Shown one piece after another: positions 62,627-64,000 of a stretch of DNA of 64,000 bases (positions within the stretch are counted from its first letter, which is position 1; the number at the start of each line of letters is the position of its first letter). Origin of the DNA: Frankia alni ACN14a (lineage in GTDB: Bacteria > Actinomycetota > Actinomycetes > Frankiales > Frankiaceae). The stretch spans positions 7,124,962-7,188,961 of the forward strand of contig NC_008278.1 in NCBI RefSeq assembly GCF_000058485.1. The letters run 5' to 3'. The notes below the pieces were generated by a model. The model worked only from the letters and a program-made list of their open reading frames with translations. It had not been told where the DNA came from and did no database searches. The translations under genes and the position numbers were made by a program.

Positions 62627-63274
62627 CTACCAGCGGTCGCGGTGCAGGACGCTCGCCAGCGGCTCCCGTGCCGCGGGCCGGAAATCCGTCCCGACGGTGT
62701 AGGCGACGGGCAGCAGCACGCCCTGGCTCACGTCCGGCGGGATGCCGAGCAGCTTCCCCACCTCGTCGGCGTAGCGCAGGTGCAGCGACGTCCAGGCGCT
62801 GCCGAGGCCGCGAGCCCGCAGGGCGAGCATGAAGCTCCACGCGGCGGGCAGCAGCGACCCCCAGAAGCCCGCCTGCAGCTCCCCCGGGATCTGCCTCGCG
62901 TCTCCCTCCAGGCAGCCGATGACGTGCACGGGAACCCGGTGCAGGTTCTCGGCGAGGTACCGGGCGGAGTCGCTCACCCGCTGCTGGACGGCGCGGCGCT
63001 CGCCCTCGTGCGAGTCCTGCACCGGCCCGGAGCCGGCGTCGAGATAGGCGGTTGCGGCGCGCCGGTAGTACTCGGCGATGCCCGCGCGCAGCTCCGGGTC
63101 GGTCACCACGATCCAGTGCCAACCCTGCCGGTTGGAACCGCTGGGCGCCTGCAGGGCGATCCGCAGGCACTCCTCGATGACCTCCGGTTCGACCGGACGG
63201 TCGAGATCGAGCCGCCGGCGCACGCTGCGGGTCGTCGTCAGCACCTCGTCGGGGGTGAGGTCGAGCAGGGTCAC
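62627..63274 (-). CDS. Nitroreductase-family FMN oxidoreductase
   Basis: A 215-residue nitroreductase. The pattern TTTRSVRRRLDLDRPVEPEVIEECLRIALQAPSGSNRQGWHWIVVTDPE gives the FMN-binding Arg/Ser residues (RSVRR, APSGSN). GFWGSLLPAAWSFMLALRARGLGSAWTSLHLRYADEVGKLLGIP and VAYTVGTDFRPAAR complete the fold. Substrates may be nitroaromatics, quinones or flavins. GTG 63274 is preceded by AAGGAG with 6 bases of spacing, which decides the start; the frame runs on to 63562 as the shadow of another gene. It lies 38 bp upstream of the quinone reductase gene. Confidence 0.9.
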   Translation of the reverse strand: MTLLDLTPDEVLTTTRSVRRRLDLDRPVEPEVIEECLRIALQAPSGSNRQGWHWIVVTDPELRAGIAEYYRRAATAYLDAGSGPVQDSHEGERRAVQQRVSDSARYLAENLHRVPVHVIGCLEGDARQIPGELQAGFWGSLLPAAWSFMLALRARGLGSAWTSLHLRYADEVGKLLGIPPDVSQGVLLPVAYTVGTDFRPAAREPLASVLHRDRW

Positions 63275-63314
63275 GATGAGCTCCTTCGTGGCCGCATCCC
63301 GCGCGGGTGGCGGA

Positions 63315-63512
63315 TCAGACCGGTTCGGGCTCGGGTTCGGGCGAGTCCGGCGCCGGCTCGGTGTACGGCGAGGGTTCGTGCGGCGCCGGCGGCAGATCCG
63401 GCGTATCGGGCAGCAGCGGGCCCGGATCGTCCGGAATCGGAGCGTCCGGGTCGAGCGGCGGCGGCGTGTCCGGACGGTGCGGACGGATGGTCGAGATGAG
63501 CGGGCTGGACAT
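63315..63512 (-). CDS. Small acidic proline-rich protein
   Basis: A 65-residue protein that begins MSSPLISTIRPHRPDTPPPLDPD and continues with Pro, Asp and Glu nearly throughout (ending SPEPEPEPV). It lacks membrane segments and cysteines and is expected to be disordered. ATG 63512 is chosen over an ATG at 63551; neither has a strong ribosome binding site. It is 40 bp upstream of the nitroreductase on the same strand. Codon use is consistent with coding but composition bias could mislead. I know no homologue. Confidence 0.5.
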   Translation of the reverse strand: MSSPLISTIRPHRPDTPPPLDPDAPIPDDPGPLLPDTPDLPPAPHEPSPYTEPAPDSPEPEPEPV

Positions 63513-64000
63513 AGCACCCGCCGTACCCGGTGGTCGGAGCCGCGGAAACATCGTCCCAGCATCGCACGGCCATCGACCCGTCCATCCGAAGCCTCGCGAC
63601 CCGCCCCGAAGACCGGATCGGCGCCGCTACATCACCGCTCAACCAACAAAAGCATCGAAGCAACAACAGACACAATCTCGGGACACGACCAGCCAAACAA
63701 CAAAGACAGCCGATCCACAACGGGACTTCGTTCGGGTGGCGGCCGGCCGCCGAAAGGGCTCGCCGGCGGGCCGGCCCGGCCCCTGACCCGGATGGCGCAC
63801 AGGTCACAGCGGAGACGGCGGTCCGCACGAGGTGCGACGTCCGTATCGCCGTATTAACGGTACAGGAACTGATCAGCACTCAAGTGCCACGACAGACAGC
63901 AGATCCAGTCGCTACCGTCATATGCGCATCACCCTGAACTCTTGGTTCTCTGCAACCAGTCACAGACGACCACAGCATCGACTGTCTGGCCGGCGCCGGG
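63513..64000. other. Right-edge intergenic region, A/C-rich top strand
   Basis: The last 488 bp have no gene I can support. From about 63625 to 63725 the top strand is conspicuously A- and C-rich and lower in G+C than the rest (runs such as CAACCAACAAAAGC). From 63840 on the composition is also A/T-richer. This could be the promoter of the leftward small gene or part of a feature continuing past the window. Confidence 0.4.

Noticed and set aside
63271-63879. Leftward 202-codon frame at the right edge
   Set aside because: No homology, poor start context, and it overlaps the small proline-rich frame and the nitroreductase start.

Overview
The window is about 70+% G+C and carries an actinomycete gene set: a WhiB-like regulator (WblA/WhiB4 type), the BldG anti-sigma antagonist, GlxR/Crp, the MarP protease, the proteasome activator Bpa and a DUF5753 helix-turn-helix regulator. 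From memory, gene order follows the block Rv3682-Rv3609 of Mycobacterium tuberculosis and the wblA-bldG-topA region of Streptomyces coelicolor. Protein style and the in-frame repeat-rich linkers suggest Frankia or a close relative. No 16S rRNA is present, so the genus is an inference.

Layout. 1-17.9 kb: the N-terminus of a leftward gene (probably a penicillin-binding protein), wblA, two ArsA/Get3-like ATPases, a DUF4177-like protein, RidA, NUDIX and metallo-beta-lactamase hydrolases, a giant adenylate-cyclase/ATPase/TPR protein convergent with a Crp regulator, endonuclease III, a CoA-type NUDIX protein, a cupredoxin lipoprotein, MarP, an EphE-like hydrolase and a holin-like membrane protein. 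18.1-24.6 kb: a degenerate Fic-like protein, a candidate 6C small RNA, and a tightly coupled Tad/Flp pilus operon (ssd-tadA-tadBC-pilin-tadE-tadE-like). 24.6-29.8 kb: a decayed PASTA gene, a repeat-rich membrane protein, a DECH helicase with a C-terminal cysteine cluster, and bldG with its kinase-like partner. 30.3-41.5 kb: H+-pyrophosphatase, topoisomerase I, an MFS-thymidylate kinase fusion with a damaged kinase P-loop, DNA polymerase III delta', and RicT/PSP1. 41.5-52.3 kb: an orphan response regulator, tRNA-Thr(CGU), pyrophosphatase, DacB, a zinc metalloprotease, a TilS-HPRT fusion frame, FtsH and FolE. 52.3-64 kb: hisE-hisG, a HAD phosphatase, a DUF5753 regulator with its small partner, an orphan membrane protein, TldD/TldE, Bpa, a quinone oxidoreductase, a nitroreductase and a small proline-rich protein.

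Common themes are translational coupling (ATGA, GTGA and three TTGA overlaps), large hairpins without U-tracts at several 3' ends and convergent junctions, and many in-frame 15- or 18-bp minisatellites in protein linkers. I saw no CRISPR array, transposase, integrase or rRNA. The points most worth a second look are the pseudo-enzymes (Fic-like protein; MFS-linked TMPK), the TilS-HPRT frame with a strong internal start, the cyclase next to Crp, the 6C RNA in front of the Tad operon, and the PASTA pseudogene.
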